This document shows, one piece after another, positions 5,621 to 7,036 of a stretch of DNA of 7,036 nt; the first letter of the stretch is position 1, and each line of letters starts with the position of its first letter. The DNA is taken from contig JACOEF010000421.1 of the NCBI GenBank assembly GCA_024998705.1, forward strand, positions 1 through 7,036, given 5' to 3'. A program made the position numbers and the translations under genes. Origin of the DNA: Nitrospira sp. GTDB lineage: Bacteria; Nitrospirota; Nitrospiria; Nitrospirales; Nitrospiraceae. The notes under the pieces are model-generated. The model was not told the origin of the DNA and did not search any database. It saw nothing but the letters and a program-made list of their open reading frames with translations.

Positions 5621-6652
5621 CTAGAACGAATACGTCAGTCCGATGGTGGGCCCGTGCCGAAGAGTTTGAAATTGGTTCAGAGAGGCGGTAGCCGACGAGC
5701 CGTCGGAGCCGTAGAGTTTCCACTGATCACCGGCGAGCACGCGGTTCCAGAACACGCGATACCCGCCTGTCAGGTAGAGTCGGTCCCAGATTCTTATGCG
5801 CAGATTGATATCCGAATTGGTACCCAGGCCAAAACCCGTCATTCTGAAGCTCGGATCCTGCGCGAGATCGGTTCTGAGGTGATGCACATCCTCATTGTTC
5901 AAATAGGACAAGAGCATCGCTATTTTGGCCTCAATGCTGATGCGCTTATCGACCCGATACTCAACCTCACCGCCGAACCGGCCTGACAACCAGGTGGACG
6001 TATTGGTGATGACCGACTGATTTCGAAACCCGACCGTACCGGCTGGTGAACAACGAAAATCTTGGTTTGGAGAGGATGCGGTGGTGCATTCGGCTTGCGC
6101 GACCCCGTTTGCCACGTGCCGCTCCCGCCAATACTGCAACCCCACAAACATGGCCAGGCTCCCCGTATTTTCAGGGAACGTGTGCGTGGTCATGCCGATA
6201 TCGCCGTTGAGATACCAGAGATTGTCCCCACCGATGTCGCTGTAGGTGCGCGAGAATCGATGTTCCCCGCTGACGGTGGCCCCTTGCGCTGCAGCCCCCT
6301 GCGCGCTCAAGAAGTCATCGTCCGTGAGTCGTCCTCCTCCGATCGAACCATACCCGAAGGCACCGCGAAAAAAGACCTTGTTCTTCAACTTCACATGACC
6401 GGTGATTTCGGTGATGTTGGTGCCGGTATCCTTGTACTGAAGTTTGGAACGCGGGTTCCCAAGGTTAGGATCGAGCGCCGACGCATTGTGACTCCACTGG
6501 GTCTCCCCCTGACTGAACCATTCCGATAAGCCGATGTCGACGCGGACGATGGAGGAGGACGGGGCAGGCGCAACCTCGGCCCTGACCGGCAGTGCCGCGC
6601 AGCTCACCAGGAGTCCGATTACCGCACAGACCAGATATCGACGTGCGATCAT
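5621..6652 (-). CDS. outer-membrane beta-barrel protein, family uncertain
   Basis: The 343-residue product starts with a signal peptide: basic MIARR, hydrophobic core YLVCAVIGLLVSCAALP, and probable cleavage after PVRA near residue 25. The mature part alternates polar and hydrophobic residues with many aromatic, Gly, Asn and Thr residues (for example VFFRGAFGYGSIGGG, LYLTGGYRVFW). It ends in GLTYSF with a terminal Phe, the usual signal for insertion by the BAM machinery. It is therefore most likely a barrel of roughly 10-14 strands in the outer membrane. It recalls omptin-like and Protochlamydia Pom-like barrels, but I cannot confirm either, and no protease site is clear. Two cysteines (in AECTTAS and FRCSPAG) lie in a probable external loop and could form a disulfide. 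AAAGGGAG (6670-6663) is 10 nt before the ATG. The gene is convergent with the helicase operon. Confidence 0.75.
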   Translation of the reverse strand: MIARRYLVCAVIGLLVSCAALPVRAEVAPAPSSSIVRVDIGLSEWFSQGETQWSHNASALDPNLGNPRSKLQYKDTGTNITEITGHVKLKNKVFFRGAFGYGSIGGGRLTDDDFLSAQGAAAQGATVSGEHRFSRTYSDIGGDNLWYLNGDIGMTTHTFPENTGSLAMFVGLQYWRERHVANGVAQAECTTASSPNQDFRCSPAGTVGFRNQSVITNTSTWLSGRFGGEVEYRVDKRISIEAKIAMLLSYLNNEDVHHLRTDLAQDPSFRMTGFGLGTNSDINLRIRIWDRLYLTGGYRVFWNRVLAGDQWKLYGSDGSSATASLNQFQTLRHGPTIGLTYSF

Positions 6653-6696
6653 ATCGTCAGAACTCCCTTTACCACCCTGGGCAAGACCACGGTCAT
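6649..6696 (-). CDS. possible 15-codon leader ORF before the outer-membrane gene
   Basis: The minus strand encodes MTVVLPRVVKGVLTI. Its TGA overlaps the ATG of the outer-membrane gene as ATGA. AAAGAG lies 6 nt before its start and could be a weak ribosome site. It could couple translation into the downstream gene, but a 15-codon ORF can easily arise by chance. Confidence 0.22.
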   Translation of the reverse strand: MTVVLPRVVKGVLTI

Positions 6697-6747
6697 CACA
6701 ATCTCTTTCTCTTTCAATTTACGTATCCCACCGGAATTGCGCGCCCA

Positions 6748-6776
6748 CTGATATCCTACCTGTGAAGTGCGGTCAA
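6748..6776 (-). promoter_or_regulatory. candidate sigma70-type promoter of the outer-membrane gene
   Basis: On the minus strand TTGACC (6776-6771, 5 of 6) is separated by 17 nt from TATCAG (6753-6748, 4 of 6). Transcription would begin near 6741 and leave a leader of about 89 nt before the ATG at 6652. Confidence 0.45.
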
Positions 6777-6908
6777 CAACTTTTTCGGCCCTAGCCGGTG
6801 ATACGATTTGGAGAACACCTCCATGCTCCACAAATCCTCCTCAGGACATGCAGCCATACACATGAGTGGTGTCGCTTTTGAACACAGAGGTGCCTATCCC
6901 CTACAGTC

Positions 6909-6921
6909 GGAAAATTTTTCC
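6909..6921. repeat. A4T5 palindrome, copy 1
   Basis: GGAAAA-T-TTTTCC is a perfect palindrome around 6915. It shares the AAAATTTTT core with a second palindrome whose centre is 60 bp away. It could be a regulator site or a bend-inducing A-tract; no protein is recognised. Confidence 0.4.
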
Positions 6922-6967
6922 CCTCGCGTTTTTACGGGACAACTCCTTACGCATGGTACCTGGAACG

Positions 6968-6982
6968 AGCAAAATTTTTGCT
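6968..6982. repeat. A4T5 palindrome, copy 2
   Basis: AGCAAAA-T-TTTTGCT is a perfect 15-bp palindrome centred at 6975. Its core equals that of copy 1. A cruciform or hairpin with so short a centre is unlikely, which favours a protein site or intrinsic bend over a terminator. Confidence 0.4.
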
Positions 6983-7036
6983 TGCCTATTCGGTTTTCTT
7001 CAGTTAGTTTCAGCCCTGACGCATTTCCCGACGGGA

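Larger units (their letters stand above)
6653..7036. other. 384-bp region without a clear gene
   Basis: Apart from the possible 15-codon leader, no convincing coding sequence is visible on either strand up to the right edge. The region is more AT-rich than the genes. It holds the candidate promoter for the outer-membrane gene near 6750-6776 and two A4T5 palindromes at 6909-6921 and 6968-6982. It may also include upstream sequence of a gene beyond the window. Confidence 0.55.

Noticed and set aside
6649..6831. 60-codon minus-strand ORF overlapping the outer-membrane gene start
   Set aside because: Its full length would cover the predicted promoter and has no ribosome site at its first ATG; only the last 15 codons were kept as a possible leader.

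Overview
This looks like a chromosomal segment of a GC-rich Gram-negative bacterium. Nitrospirota (a Nitrospira-like organism) is my best guess, from the character of the GlgC and helicase proteins, the GC content and the intergenic heptad repeats. That assignment is an impression, not a search result. Four regions can be read.

(1) Positions 1-1050, minus strand. A short coiled-coil protein is followed 39 bp later by the ATPase subunit of a PotA-like ABC importer, which runs off the left edge. A good sigma70-type promoter (TTGACT-N17-GATACT) and an AAGGAG ribosome binding site precede the coiled-coil gene. The intergenic space up to 1186 is shared with a divergent plus-strand operon.

(2) Positions 1186-5435, plus strand. 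glgC (ADP-glucose synthesis for glycogen) overlaps by 26 bp an ORF holding the C-terminal half of a HelY/Ski2-type helicase: RecA2 domain, conserved Cys/Arg region and DSHCT domain. About 100 bp further on comes a second ORF holding the N-terminal half of such a helicase: RecA1 domain with Walker A, motif Ia, motif II as DESQ and motif III as SAS. Each half breaks at the inter-RecA linker and lacks exactly what the other has, but their gene order is reversed. No frameshift can restore one polypeptide, so activity would need assembly of two subunits.

(3) The RecA1 gene is bracketed by two similar short elements (about 4262-4363 and 5454-5563). Each has five CGTNNNN-type heptads, a central segment of 26-34 bp, then five ACGNNNN heptads in the opposite sense. 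Each is flanked by a short direct repeat (CATGA and AATGCC). Removing the first element with one CATGA copy recreates an ATGA stop/start overlap between the helicase halves, 7 nt after a GGAGG motif. This suggests the element was inserted into a translationally coupled junction. The second element contains a strong hairpin between convergent genes that may act as a terminator.

(4) Positions 5621-7036. A minus-strand gene for a signal-peptide-bearing outer-membrane beta-barrel protein is followed, to its right, by a 384 bp non-coding region. That region holds a candidate promoter, a possible 15-codon leader ORF overlapping the gene's start codon, and two similar A4T5 palindromes 60 bp apart.

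The most novel content is the reversed, split helicase together with the paired heptad elements around one half of it.
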